Shown: positions 1 to 11,900 of the stretch, in pieces | How positions within the stretch are numbered: position 1 is the stretch's first letter | How the letters are laid out: every line of letters begins with the position of its first letter | Source: Capniomyces stellatus | Taxonomy: Eukaryota; Kickxellomycota; Harpellomycetes; Harpellales; Legeriomycetaceae | Reading direction: 5' to 3' | DNA length: 64,000 nt | NCBI GenBank assembly: GCA_001661515.1 | Contig: LUVW01000010.1 | Coordinates: 390,151 to 454,150 of the forward strand | Made by a program: the position numbers and the translations under genes | Notes under the pieces: model-generated | Seen by the model: the letters and a program-made list of their open reading frames with translations, nothing else | Databases searched by the model: none | Told to the model about the DNA's origin: nothing

Positions 1-44
1 CAAATCCACGCCAAATCCACGCCAAATCCACGCCAAATCCACAT
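1..44. repeat. 11-bp tandem repeat, four copies
   Basis: The window opens inside a short tandem array of an 11-bp unit reading CAAATCCACGC. Three copies are exact and a fourth is altered at its 3' end. The array may continue to the left of the window. No coding frame is associated with it. Confidence 0.85.
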
Positions 45-1489
45 CAGAGTCAATCATAAGAATAATATATGAACAAAGAATAGCTGTCTCGGTTGAGTTC
101 CCTATCCTGCGTTTTTCGGCTGTTTAAATACTTTTATTGCCACTTTGGTGAAGCTCCTGTGGGTGATTGGGCTTGAGTGGACTATTCATTGCTTCTATCA
201 ACACATTCACTGTGTATTTATTTCAATCAGGGTTATGATTATCGAGTTTCAGTTGACTTCGGTTTCAATTTAGTCGTCAACTTCTCTAGTCGCAGTATTT
301 CGGGCTCCACCAGACCTACCCATCCACAACGCCAATATTTTTTATGAATCGTATTTGCCAAACGCGTACACTTTTTTACTGAATAGGTTGAACAGAGTAT
401 ACCAATCGGAGCAAGTGATTGATAAAGCTGATTGCTTTAACCTCATTGGCCAAAATTGTTTTTATAATTATTTGTCCAGCAATATAATATATTCATTTGC
501 ACGCTGTCATGTAGTACACACAAAAAAAGTTGTGGTTATTTAAACCGATATATCTTGAGAGATACTTTTTTGAACGAAGCTTCGTCAAAGCTACCAAGTG
601 TAGCTGGCTCAAATTGCCAACCTAGTTGCTAATGTTTATAACTCCAACTATCTCGAAATTGGAAAGTTGGAGTTTTGGTGCAGTGTCTAGTCTATTTTAC
701 TTGCTTTAGTTCAAGTTGTTCTGATCAGTTGAATTACCCAAGCGTTCTTACTCGTAGAGTTTCCCCAAGTATAATGTTATCATTTTAGTTTGCAGTTAGT
801 AAATGCACCAAGTTTTTTTTATTATTAGTAGTGGTGTTCGATTTTGAAGCTGGTAACGAATTGTCAGAAATCACACAAACAAATATTAAGCGTAAAGTAG
901 GCTATAGTGTATGATTTAGTCGTTAACTGGACAAGTTTTGGGCTTATTTGTGTCCTATTGGTCTTTTGTGGGTCGGTTTGGTTTGAGGAATTCAGCTAAT
1001 TTTGCAGTAATTTTTTTTTTTAAATAGCTGTTGGGCAAACTAAATGGGAAAAATTAGTCGATTGATTGTTATTATTATTTTATTTCTGTATGGAAATAGA
1101 AACACGAAAATAAACGACTTGTTAATTTGGCAAACTGGACAACAGGCGAGATATTCAAACAATCACGAATTATTATTATTATTATTGAAATATCACGAAC
1201 ATTTTACAACGCGGTTGGAAGTGGTAAACGAATAATTAATCAGACAAACAAATATATCTTAACGATTTAACCTAAATAACTAACAGTCAAATATTAGAGT
1301 CTGCCATTTCCATCTTAAACCAAAGGGGTAGTGCCAGTCAATACTAGGATAATAGCGCCACAAAAGTACACGAGCAATCATCCGATTTAAAGAGTGTAAG
1401 TGGAGGAGAGAGAATGAACAGAGCAATTTCCGCGTGAATATAACACACAAAGCCATATATACATTTTGATTCAATTGGTATCAACAAGT
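45..1489. other. AT-rich intergenic stretch upstream of the CENP-B-like gene
   Basis: About 1.4 kb with no convincing coding signal. The short open frames here begin at non-ATG codons and lack protein-like composition. It probably holds the promoter and 5' leader of the plus-strand gene starting at 1490. There are ATT-rich runs near 1065-1185 but no clear TATA box immediately before the start. Confidence 0.5.
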
Positions 1490-4400
1490 ATGGACACAGG
1501 TGTTGAAAATTTGGAAATGGATAGAGTTGAAGCGATCCAAGTGTATTCTAGCGACAATTATTCAAAAGGCGGCGATACTATAAATGAGTTGGGAAACGGT
1601 GGCTATCGCGTTACTATGAGTGTAGTAAATTCAGAAGAAAGCTTCAATGGCACAACTTTTCTTGAATCAAACAAAGAAAGTCCCGCAGTATTTGAAAAGA
1701 AGAATCTAAGGCCAATCAAGCGAAATTTTCGAGAATTTATAGGATTGATTCAGGAGTTTGAAAGAAATGAAATGTCAGCAAAAAGGTCTAGAGGATACAA
1801 GAAAGGGGCAAGCATCTTTAGGAAAAGTAGGGGTTCTCGGTCCAAGATACTTGTCAAAAAAAGTAGCAAGACCCGGAGAAGGGTGGCTAAATGCAACACT
1901 TTGGAGTCGGGTAGTGGGTTTATAGATTCGAGTGAATTGGTAGACACAAACCACTATTTTAAGGACAGTTTAAACAGCATGGATGGGTATAGTTATGGAA
2001 CTAGAAAGAGTTTACGGATCGAAAGCAAGAGTAATAGTGGAGATAAGAGTTTGAGGGGAAAGGGGTTAAGGATGGGGCCAAAATCAAGAGTAAGCAAGAA
2101 TGGCTTTGATAAATCTGATTTTGTGGATGATAGCAGTATAAGCTCGGATATTGAAGTTGTCAAAGAAGAGGATCAAGGCGAGAGGACAACTGAGACATGG
2201 CATCATGCCAATGATGCAAATAACAAAACAGAATTAACCAAGGAGACTGGCGATCTTGTTTCAAGAGGTATCTTGGAGCTGGGGAACATCAAAGAGGGTG
2301 GGAGTGTGCTAGGTAAATATTCTACAGGTATGAAGAACGTTGGATTTTGTGTGATGGTGAAACATTATAGAGTTTGTGGTAAGGATAATGAGGTACAAGC
2401 GAATGAGAGCAAGGTGTTTGTTCAGGCAGATAATAGCGCACGTGGGAGTAGGTGGAGCAATGAACACAAGAGAGTGAAAGAGGCGGAGACAGAAGAGGAG
2501 GAGGTTGAAGAAAAAGTTGGTACAAGGTCATTTAGGAAGAGAAGTAGAGAGAAGGATAAAATGGAAAGGGAGGGGTGGGGAAGCGAGCAGCGTGATGAAG
2601 ATGTGGGGGATAGAGAGTATGGTGGACAAGAGGAGGGAGGGGATGCGGGTGGTGGTGAGGAGGGGGAAGGGGATGAAAAAAATGAGAGTGTTAGTGAGAG
2701 TGAGAGTGAGAGTGGGAGTGGGAGTGGGAGTGGGAGTGGGAGTGGGAGTGGGAGTGGGAGTGGGAGTGGGAGTGGGAGTGGGAGTGGGAGTGGGAGTGGT
2801 AGTGGGAGTGGGAGTGGGAGTGAAAGTCGAAGTGAAAGTGAGAGCGAAAGTGAAAGTGTGAGTGGTGGTGAGAGTAGGAGCGAGAGTGAGGATGAGAGTG
2901 AGGATGAGAGTGAGAGTGAGAGTGAGAGCGAAATAAGATCAAATGTACATATTAACAACATTATTAAAGAATCAAGGAGGACTATAACCAATAAACAAAA
3001 ACGTTACAATATCAGAATTAGAGATAGTAAGATATATTCGATTATCAATAGAGAAAAGAATGCAGAAGATAATCGTAGAATTGGGAGGGATGTGGGATAT
3101 AATGGGGAGATTAAGGATGGTGGCAAGAATTCGGGGGATGGAGTAAATAGTAAATGCAGAGCAGGAGCAGGGGCAATGGTAGAGGCAGAGGCAGGGGATG
3201 GGGATGGGGATGGGGATGGGGATGGTATTGGGAGAACTGTGAAAGTAGGCGAGGATAGTGGAGTTATAAAGCAAGAGGGGATTGTTGAGCTGACTAGTGG
3301 GCAAATGTTGGAGATAAAACGGATCAAGGAGATGATTGATGAGCAGGGGCCGTTTGCGTTTGGGCTGAGTAGATTTGCGGGGAAATCGATTTATTTAAAG
3401 CATGCGTTGGAGGTGACAAAAGTGATGATGAAGATTATCCCAAAGGCACTGTATGAGTGGTACTTGGGTCACAGGCGTGAGTACAGCTGGAGTTTTAAGG
3501 TGTTTCGGGAAAAGAGCATAGAGCTGTTTAATAGTTTTGACGAGAAATGCGTAAGGATGTCGGGATTAACAGCTGGTTCATTCAATGCGCCATGGGTGCA
3601 CAAGTTCCACTCAAACTTCAATACTTTGTTTGCACATATGAAAGCCACATCGACAAAGGCAAGCGATTTGAGAGAGGGGCAGAGGCAGTTTGGCAATAGG
3701 ATAGGCTCAGCAGGGGGGGCGAAGTTTGGAAATATAGAGATGCAGCAGCTTAGCACCCAGTTGATGCGGGCAAGCGTTGAACGAGTGAACCGAATAAAGT
3801 TCAAGCCATACGTGGAGCTGAACCGGCCAAAGGACATGGCGACTGAGTGCCTAGGCATTCTTTCAAAGTACAGGGAAAAGGATGTATTTACGGTGACGTT
3901 GGCGGGGGTGTATTACAGGCTGCTGCCGAACGAGAAGCTGGCAGCGGAAATGATTCCAGGGCAGAACAAGGGCAGTTGGAAGGAGAGGCTGGCATCGATA
4001 CTGTGCACAAACGTCGATGGGACTGAAAAGCTGCCGTTGTGGCTAATAGGACCGCGTGTTTCGCGCAGACAAAGCACAAAGTCGTTGGATAGTATATATG
4101 CGACGATCCAGGCTTTGGGGGGAACGCAGTACGTGGGGCCCATGGGAAATGGCGAGATTAAAGCAGGTATGGAGCGGGCCAACTCGCACAAAAAAAGAGC
4201 AGTCAACGAAGCAGGGGCATTGGCAGGTGCGGCGCCTAGCCAAAAGCCAGCCAAGGCGGGGGCTGGTATAGAAGGTGATGGCAAAAGCAAATGTGCGACT
4301 GGCGGGAGTAGTCATAGGTCTGAGGCTGGAGTCAACTCTGAAGCATCAGACCATGAACACGACTACGACGACAGCGATGATCCGTTTTTCCTTTTGTTCA

Positions 4401-5737
4401 ACTCGCATTCAGTGGTTACGCCAGCAATGTTTCAGAACTGGCTGAGCTGGCTTGACGCAAGGATGGCTGGTCGGAGCATCTTGCTGGTGCTAACAGACAG
4501 CATCACCCACCAGCTGGAGGGTGTAACGTTTAGCAGATTGAGGAATGTAAAGCTGATGTATGTCCACGGCCACAAGAGCAATTTGATGTACACAATGGAC
4601 TTTGGCTTGATGCTAAGCTGGAGGACACACTATCGGGTTCGATTCTTTGACTACCTGCTTTCCAAGTTTGGAATATCGATGCACACAGCTGGATCGTTTT
4701 TTTACCCATCGTCGATTGGCTCCTTGCGGATTAGCCAAACGTGCAAGGTGCAGGAGGCGGATGTGGCTAGCAGTGCCAAGTCCAAGATTTCGAGCAAGTT
4801 GGGCAGCGATATTATCTGCCTAGTAGACACTGCGCATTTGCTATCCGAGTCTTGGATGCAAGCCGTTAGCCCAGAACACATACGCTATTTGTTTGCCCAG
4901 TTCAAGAGCCGGTTGCACAAGGCGCAGACCGACCAGCATTCAGAGCCGCTGCAACAAAGCGAGCAAGACTCTGCGAGTTTGGTGCCAATGGTTCAGGGCT
5001 CAGCGCCAACCTTTGTTAATGAGGATAGCACGCTGATTGAAATTGAGTCTCAGGTGGTACTGCTCAACATGCTGCTCAACCCAAACATGGCAAACTCGCC
5101 AACCAGCCTGTCTTTTCAGCTAGGCAGCGGCTCGGATAAGCCATGCTCTTTTACCTGCTTGCTTAACAAGGATCTGTCGCTGTTCTACAGGTTCCATAGA
5201 ACCGAACTGTACGCGTACTCCAAAAACGACATGCCAACAGTCTCCTACCCAAACGACTCGGATATTCTACGAGATTTTGCCAATCGCGATAAATGCGACT
5301 TTTGCCAATCGCTCAGTCGCTCCAAACAACAAAGCCTGCCTGTGCTCTGCGAAAACACTGATTCTGATCTCAAAAAATCCCCATCTTTAACGGACACGTT
5401 GGACCAAATCTTTTCCCTGGAAACCAGCAGCCTTGGCTTTCCACAGGCGAGCCTGGCCACTAACAACAACATTCCCGGGTCAAAGTCAGAAGATGGCACG
5501 CTGAACCAGCCTAAACCCCATCAACCCAACACTTTCAATACCGCCAAAATTTCATGTCAGGCTAGCTACCCAATCACACATCATCCATCCAGTTCCGCAC
5601 CCAAGTCGCATTTCCCTATTGGAAAACTTATAAACTATCCCACCGAGTCTGACATTGATATTTCAAAGCTTTCCGACTTGGATTTACTGGATATGGCTCT
5701 TGCAGAGTTTATATTCTATACGATACCTTCAGATTGA
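1490..5737 (+). CDS. CENP-B/pogo-like protein with a degenerate DDE transposase core
   Basis: Single-exon gene of 1,415 aa, starting at the first ATG in frame (MDTGVENLEMDRVE). Residues 1-600 are disordered and basic/acidic, with a long Gly-Ser dipeptide run, DE-rich stretches and an Asp-Gly run. Residues about 665-720 resemble the second helix-turn-helix of CENP-B/Tc5-type DNA-binding regions. Residues about 798-1050 align with the DDE_1 core of pogo/Tigger transposases: VYYRLLPNEKLA, NVDGTEKLPLWLIG, SILLVLTDS and MDFGLMLSWRTHYR follow the family order and spacing. In active transposases the first block reads NADETG; here T803 stands at the Asp position. D1003 or its neighbour T1002 marks the second Asp and D1037 the third. 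No terminal inverted repeats flank the gene. I infer a domesticated, catalytically dead transposase acting as a DNA-binding protein, like CENP-B, Pdc2 or Abp1. The C-terminal 365 residues are unassigned. Confidence 0.75.
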   Translation: MDTGVENLEMDRVEAIQVYSSDNYSKGGDTINELGNGGYRVTMSVVNSEESFNGTTFLESNKESPAVFEKKNLRPIKRNFREFIGLIQEFERNEMSAKRSRGYKKGASIFRKSRGSRSKILVKKSSKTRRRVAKCNTLESGSGFIDSSELVDTNHYFKDSLNSMDGYSYGTRKSLRIESKSNSGDKSLRGKGLRMGPKSRVSKNGFDKSDFVDDSSISSDIEVVKEEDQGERTTETWHHANDANNKTELTKETGDLVSRGILELGNIKEGGSVLGKYSTGMKNVGFCVMVKHYRVCGKDNEVQANESKVFVQADNSARGSRWSNEHKRVKEAETEEEEVEEKVGTRSFRKRSREKDKMEREGWGSEQRDEDVGDREYGGQEEGGDAGGGEEGEGDEKNESVSESESESGSGSGSGSGSGSGSGSGSGSGSGSGSGSGSGSGSGSESRSESESESESVSGGESRSESEDESEDESESESESEIRSNVHINNIIKESRRTITNKQKRYNIRIRDSKIYSIINREKNAEDNRRIGRDVGYNGEIKDGGKNSGDGVNSKCRAGAGAMVEAEAGDGDGDGDGDGIGRTVKVGEDSGVIKQEGIVELTSGQMLEIKRIKEMIDEQGPFAFGLSRFAGKSIYLKHALEVTKVMMKIIPKALYEWYLGHRREYSWSFKVFREKSIELFNSFDEKCVRMSGLTAGSFNAPWVHKFHSNFNTLFAHMKATSTKASDLREGQRQFGNRIGSAGGAKFGNIEMQQLSTQLMRASVERVNRIKFKPYVELNRPKDMATECLGILSKYREKDVFTVTLAGVYYRLLPNEKLAAEMIPGQNKGSWKERLASILCTNVDGTEKLPLWLIGPRVSRRQSTKSLDSIYATIQALGGTQYVGPMGNGEIKAGMERANSHKKRAVNEAGALAGAAPSQKPAKAGAGIEGDGKSKCATGGSSHRSEAGVNSEASDHEHDYDDSDDPFFLLFNSHSVVTPAMFQNWLSWLDARMAGRSILLVLTDSITHQLEGVTFSRLRNVKLMYVHGHKSNLMYTMDFGLMLSWRTHYRVRFFDYLLSKFGISMHTAGSFFYPSSIGSLRISQTCKVQEADVASSAKSKISSKLGSDIICLVDTAHLLSESWMQAVSPEHIRYLFAQFKSRLHKAQTDQHSEPLQQSEQDSASLVPMVQGSAPTFVNEDSTLIEIESQVVLLNMLLNPNMANSPTSLSFQLGSGSDKPCSFTCLLNKDLSLFYRFHRTELYAYSKNDMPTVSYPNDSDILRDFANRDKCDFCQSLSRSKQQSLPVLCENTDSDLKKSPSLTDTLDQIFSLETSSLGFPQASLATNNNIPGSKSEDGTLNQPKPHQPNTFNTAKISCQASYPITHHPSSSAPKSHFPIGKLINYPTESDIDISKLSDLDLLDMALAEFIFYTIPSD
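2695..2932 (+). repeat. GTGGGA/GTGAGA hexamer array encoding Ser-Gly and Ser-Glu runs
   Basis: A coding minisatellite built from GTGGGA and GTGAGA hexamers. It encodes about twenty Ser-Gly dipeptides grading into Ser-Glu dipeptides inside the CENP-B-like gene. The repeat keeps all six frames open over part of its length, which creates long antisense Leu-Pro and Ser-His frames that are artefacts. Confidence 0.9.
3183..3225 (+). repeat. GGGGAT hexamer run encoding Asp-Gly repeats
   Basis: A short in-frame hexamer run in the disordered half of the CENP-B-like gene, encoding alternating Asp and Gly. It is preceded by an Ala/Gly/Glu-rich stretch of similar simple sequence. Confidence 0.8.
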
Positions 5738-5922
5738 ATTCAAATAGATTTTCTTTTTCTTTTTTTTTTTTTTGCTACTATTATTGTCAAGTAAATAATT
5801 TAAATAAACTGTAGAAAAGTGTAAACAATAGAATAATAAAACTTTAAATAATGTAATTTGCTTTTTTTTTTTTCTTCTTTTTCCTTTTGATGTAAAATAA
5901 AATTATACTTGTGTTGTTTAGG

Positions 5923-8900
5923 CTACTTTTGTAGATTTTTGCGAGAGGTGATGCCGCCCAGGTTGTACAGGTTTGAGGATAATTTCTTGTTGATTTGGGA
6001 CCTCCAACTATCGCGGAACTTTATAATCGAGCCTTTTCTCATTGAGGAGATAATGGTTTTGGGAGATCGCAGCCAAGTGGTTTGGTTTGATGTTGACGTT
6101 GACGTTGAATTGGACAATAAAATGTCTGAGCTTTCAATTTCAAAGTTTCTGGTGTTTTCGCCTGACTTTGACTTTTTGTCAATTGGGTTAAAGGTAAGTC
6201 TTTTCAATGCTGGCTCTGCTTTGGAGCACGAACGGTCTCTTGACTTGCTTTCTCTTGAAATAAATTCGTTTGACTGGAACGGAATCTCGGCTAAAACGGC
6301 TATGGAGGGTGATATTGGGGTTTTGTAGGAAAATATTGACTCAATTGAGTCCATATGGTCCAAGTTGGCAAAAGCTACAGCCTCCTCTCTGCTACTGCTT
6401 CTCAGGCTGATGTAGTTTTCTTTTTGCGAGAAGTGTGCAGAGTCTCTGGTTTTGGCATCAAATTGATCTGGTGAGGTGCTTGAGTTGCTGGAGTTGTAGC
6501 TGGTTCTGGCAGTTTGCGGTTTGATTGGTGGCACTGGTCTGTTTGTGTTGTCATTAGTATTACTGTACCTCTGGACAAAACTTAGCCGCTCCCTGAACCG
6601 GGTGTCAACAGTATCAATGGTGTCAAAATACGTGCTATTTACATTGTCAAAGTTGTAGTTGCCAAAATCAAAGTCACAATCCCCGTTCTTTTCAACTGTG
6701 TTCCTTTTGCTTTTCTCGGTTTGCGAGGCGTTCTCCAGCATTGACCAGGATCTGGACCCTTGAATGTCAGGGATATTGTCAATGTTGGAGAAGCGTACAT
6801 ACACCTTGCTCTGCCTCTTGCTTGCTGAAGCCATGGTTGACTCCGTGGCTCTACCGGAATTTTCCATAATGCTACGGTCGCCTGTGCTGAAATGAATTGG
6901 ACTCTTTGCTGAAGTCTCGTCTTCATACGACTCGTGGGCGGAGAAATACGTGGTGCCTTCGCTTTGCTCGGAAGTCTGCTTAAACATCTTTAGGTGCTTT
7001 TCGTCAATATCGCAGTGTTCCTGTCTGTCTAGCTTGTAGCGCCCGAATGTTTTTTGGAGGAAATTTTCCTTGGGAAGCGGAATTATCTCGGGGTGTTCAG
7101 TAACCTGGATTTCGGACCTGTTAACTATCAATGGTTTCTTGGATGTGTGCTTTATTGAGTCAAACTCGGACTCGTTGATGTACATTTTTTCGATTGAAAA
7201 CTTTAGTTTTTTTGATGAGTTTGACCTGGATATTTGAATTGACTTGTACGATTTGGTGACGGAGACTGAACTTGGCTCTGAAAAACTCAGGTTTGAGTTT
7301 AAGCTTGGCCTGCTAGTTGTACCAAATTTGGCCGCCAAGTAAGAAGATCCAGCATTGGCTACAGTGTCTCCAGCATCCATCATAGGCTCGGGTGTTTTGT
7401 ACTTGTTGATAAAGTCGTACATAAAGTGCAGGTCGGTGGGTGAGTACTCCTTGGGCGAGTTGCTGTATCCTGTGGTGCACGAGTCAAATGTTCCTGTTTT
7501 TACTCCCAGCTTTGGAATGTTGCCAAATTGCTGTTCTTGGATTTTCTCACTTGCATTACAATTGCATCTGCTTGTGCCTTGTGTCTTCTTGGCAAAAAAA
7601 TGCCCTGTTCCCCCTAGCAAGTTCATTTTGGTTCCTTTTTCGCTGCAGAATGGATTATTATGTTTGGTGGTTGCTTGTGGTTTTTGTGGCGACTGTTTGG
7701 CCTTTGGTGCTGGGGAGAGGTAGAACATGTGGTCTGAGGTCAGGTTTGACGAAACAGTGTCCATGCCACTAAAATTGTTGTAGCGGTTCTCAAGCGAGTC
7801 AGAAAGTATGTCCTTATTAAATGACTCCTGGTTGTTTCTGTTTTTCAGAATCTGGCTGCCAAAGTAGTAGCTTGAAATCCCCGCCGAGTGGTACGAAACA
7901 TTTTCAACCTTGTCAATAACATAGCTGCCAAACGGCGACCTAACCGACTTGTCGCCAACAACGCTTTTGTTGTTGAGCATCGCTATACTTATGTTATTGT
8001 TGTCAATGTCCGAAATGCTTGCGTGGAAAATGCTCGAGCTGTTGGTCACTGACGTTGTTGTTTCCCCTTTTAGGGTGCTGACCAGCTTGTTACTAGTTTT
8101 GCTGAACACAGAAAAACTGCCATTATCTCTACCGTAGTTCTCGCTACTAACCATTAGCGGATGTGCCTTTCTGCCCTCTTGTACATCTTTATTAAATTCT
8201 ATGTTCCTGCCCAGTTCTATATTTGGGTTTGATTCAGAATTGTATCCGCTATCGTCATGGACATCCTCTTTGTGTACATTATTCACAATCGGAAAATCTG
8301 AACCCCAATTTCTTTTTCCAATGTTCCGCAAAATCTCGTCTTCAAACGATGCGTCTACATTCCCAGCTCCTGCAGGTCTATTTACAATGCTTTGCAAGTT
8401 TGGGTTGTAACCATCTTCTCCTCTCACAACGCTTAACTTGTGCCTTAGATCCGAGTTGGCTGTTGTCGTGTTGTTGCGTCTCCTAACTGCCAACGCTCGG
8501 CTTCCGGTTCTTCCTAGTTGTGATTTTTTTCTTGCTGGTTCGCTGTTTCTTAGCCGTTTGTTTTCTAACTCTTGCTGTTGGCTGCTTTCCTGGCTACTGA
8601 ACGAGCTAGTAGCACTGGTGCGGGCATTTGAATTGGTACAACTATACGTTTTTAAGCTGCTGTCAACACACAAGTAATTATTGTATTTCTTATCATATAA
8701 TGGATCTTGATCTACCCCCAACAACCCTGAATCTTTTTTACTGATTACAGAGTCTATAAAAATACCCGCAAACACACAAATACAATTAAAAGTTAGTAAA
8801 CGGATCAATTTTCAACCAAGACATAAAGACATGAAAACAGGGTTCGTATTTAATGATGTGGAAGTGAAATAAATAAAAGTTGCCCTTACCATTGTTGGGA

Positions 8901-11900
8901 ATGTAATGATTTAGAGTAATTCTTTTTCTGGCCGTAAATTGCAATTTTTTTTTCGAACCCCGATTTAAGCTAAAATCAATATTACTTTTTTGATTAAATT
9001 TGTTGGTAGGAAAAAGGTTGTTATTTACTGTCAAAAGGTCTAGCACTTCATTTGTAATTACCTCTGAAATGTTAGAATTTATGTTATCTAGGTAATTTTT
9101 TTTTGTATTTTTTACATTTGGTTCCCCAACCTTAACACCGACACTGTCTGTGTTAAATGGCATATTTTCTCTGCTGTTGATGCTTTTTATTATATTCGAT
9201 ATCGATTTTTCCGACAGCGACTTCAACGAACTTTCAGACCTTTTTGACACCCTCTCTATACTAAAATTTTCTGGTTGGTTATACTTTTGTACCGTCTCTA
9301 AAAACTTTTTGTTGTTGCTGCGCCTCGTTGGTAAACTATGCTGAAAGTATGGTGTTGTTGCGGATGCTGAATTTGGACTGGAAACGACACTCGAATACAC
9401 ATCTGATTTGCTTGTTTTGAAGGCTGGACTCACTTTTGCATCAACAAAATCTACATTACCCTGATCAGTGATTATTGGCGTGGGCTTTTCGGGTTTCGCT
9501 TTCACCAAAGCCAAGCTCGAGTTTGTATCAGTGTCTTCAGTTAGTGCTGGTGTTGGGTTTGGGTTTGGGTTTGGGTTTGGGTTTGGGTTTGGGTTTGGGT
9601 TTTGGGTTAGTGTTGATGTTGGTACTGGTGTTGATGTTGATGTTGGTACTGGTGTTATTGTTGGTACTGGTGTTAATGTTGGTGTTGGTGTTGGTTCTTG
9701 AACCAAAGAACTCTTCTCTACTTTTTTCAGAGCGCTAAAGTCTGTAACAGCAACATTCTCGTTTATTTCGTTTAGGTTTGACTTGGCAAAACCCACACTT
9801 CTACGTTTGCTGCCTTCAGTGCTGCCCTTATTTATCAAATCTTTTTTGATCTCAGTGCCGTCTAATGCAACTCTCGGAACATACTGGTTCATCCTGTCGT
9901 TTCCTGCAAAAATGTCCTGCAAAAGCAGACTCCCCCTTGCCTTCTCTCTGCTTTTGTACGGTATTGTGCCAAACTTGATGTTTTCTTTAGCAACACCGTT
10001 CATGGGAATTGGCGAAGTGTTGTCGTTTGGGTAGAAGAACCGTTTGCCATCCACCACTTTGCTTGCTAATGAATAGCTTGGAGAGCGGCTGAGTCTGACT
10101 TTGCTTGCACCATCACCCGTTTCTTCCGAATCGGGCTTGGCCAGATTTCTGCCTTTGGACAAAACAATCGTCATTGGCGAAGCTATTTCTGAACCATCCT
10201 CCGCCTTATTCATGCTGCTAGTCACAATACTGAGCCCATTTTGGTGCACAATTCTGTGGTACGAGTCTAGTGATTTTCTAATAAAGTTCTCGTGTGACAG
10301 GTTGTACGTCAGTGGACCCATGTTCTCAATGCTGCTGTTGATATGTCTTTCTACTCTAGACACCGATTGTCTTTTTGCATTTTTTGCCACCAACTCTTTA
10401 AAGTCCATATCATCCTTTGACTTTGAAAGCGAGTTGATGGGAACAGTAAGATCTACCTCACGGCCTTTATGTAGCTCATAATTGCTTCCAATATCCTCAA
10501 AATCAATGTCATAGTAACTGGTCCTGTCATTTCTTGAAGTCTGGCTGCTATTGTCAATCACAATTACCTCCTTCTGGTCCGGTTTCTTTTTCAGACTCTT
10601 TGGTTTTTTGCCTCCTCTTTTAAACGAGTAAACCTGCGCATTCTTGTAACTTGTGGGCACCGCCTTGTATATGTATATCGCCGGCTTGTTTGCCATATAC
10701 CCCTTGTTTTTCTTTGTATGCCTCTTCACAACCTTTTCACTAGCATTGCTTCTCTTCTTGGTCGACAGTTCATACACCCTGTCTTGAGGAAATTCTTTGA
10801 TGTTGCTTGAAACTGACGATTTTTTTAGAGCCAACAACGCTACATTCCTCCTTCTACTGTTATTTTTATTATTTACAAATTTTTCCTCTGTTCTGACATT
10901 TTTTCCAAACTGCTTGTTGATAGTAAACACCCCAGTTACCGGATTGAAGATCCCATAGAACTCCTCTGATGCGCCTGTGTCCAAAAGCATGCCTCTTATA
11001 CTCCTTTTGTTATAGCTACGGAACTTGAAATAGTTTCTGATTATAGCATCCAGCTTGGCCTTGACGCTCTCGACTTCATCCTGGTGCAAACGCTCACGGT
11101 CCATTATATCAATCTCATTATCCTCAATTATTGAATCCATCTTCTCGATTGTGTGCTTCAGCGCTGTCCTGGTTTTCGCAAGCTCATTGTATAAATTCAC
11201 TGGATCGCTCATATCCTCGCCAAAGTACGCTATAAAATAACATTGAATAGAGTAAAATATATAGTAGCCTCATTTTAAATATATTTGAACTGTCCGGATA
11301 TTCTTTAAAAATTATCATAACTACTTGAATAACCCAAAGTCATGGATATGGCTTAGCAAATTTGGTATTTGCCTAGTGTTGGTATTATATATTGTAAAAA
11401 CAAGTACCATCATTGTTTATTTCATGCGACCCGTTGGCGTTATTTGCTGGGAATGTGTCTATAAATGAGCTGTGTAGCTTTTTCATCGCCGCCACATCAT
11501 TTTTAATGAAGGCACTTTCATCAAATGTCTCTACAAGTGGTGTGACGTTGTCATTCCAGAAGCTTTTGTCCATGTTATCTTGTCTTGATTTGTTCTGCAA
11601 GTGATACTCTATTGCCTCCCTTAGAACAGAAACCTGGTGCTCCATAAGGTTTTTTTTCAGTGTTATGGATCTCAGCAATTTTTTCCGCAGCCCATGCTCT
11701 ATATTTGACAGCAGCATTGCCTGGTGTACTTTCTTATCAACACTTGCCTCCTTTACTAAAACATTCATTGCCGAGCTATTTGGTTCGCTTTGAAACGAGT
11801 TTCTTAGCTCGCTTATTTTTACAGACAAATGACTGATCTCATGGTCGGTTCTTTCAAGATCCTAAGCACCAAACAATCATTGTTCTTATTTTTGAATTCA

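Noticed and set aside
2422..2991. Long minus-strand Leu-Pro and Ser-His frames, and a plus-strand Val-Gly frame
   Set aside because: They are six-frame echoes of the GTGGGA/GTGAGA coding repeat in the CENP-B-like gene and have no independent start or composition.
9547..9600. GGGTTT run as a possible interstitial telomere
   Set aside because: The unit is not TTAGGG, lies in frame within a long exon and encodes Asn-Pro; slippage in coding DNA explains it.
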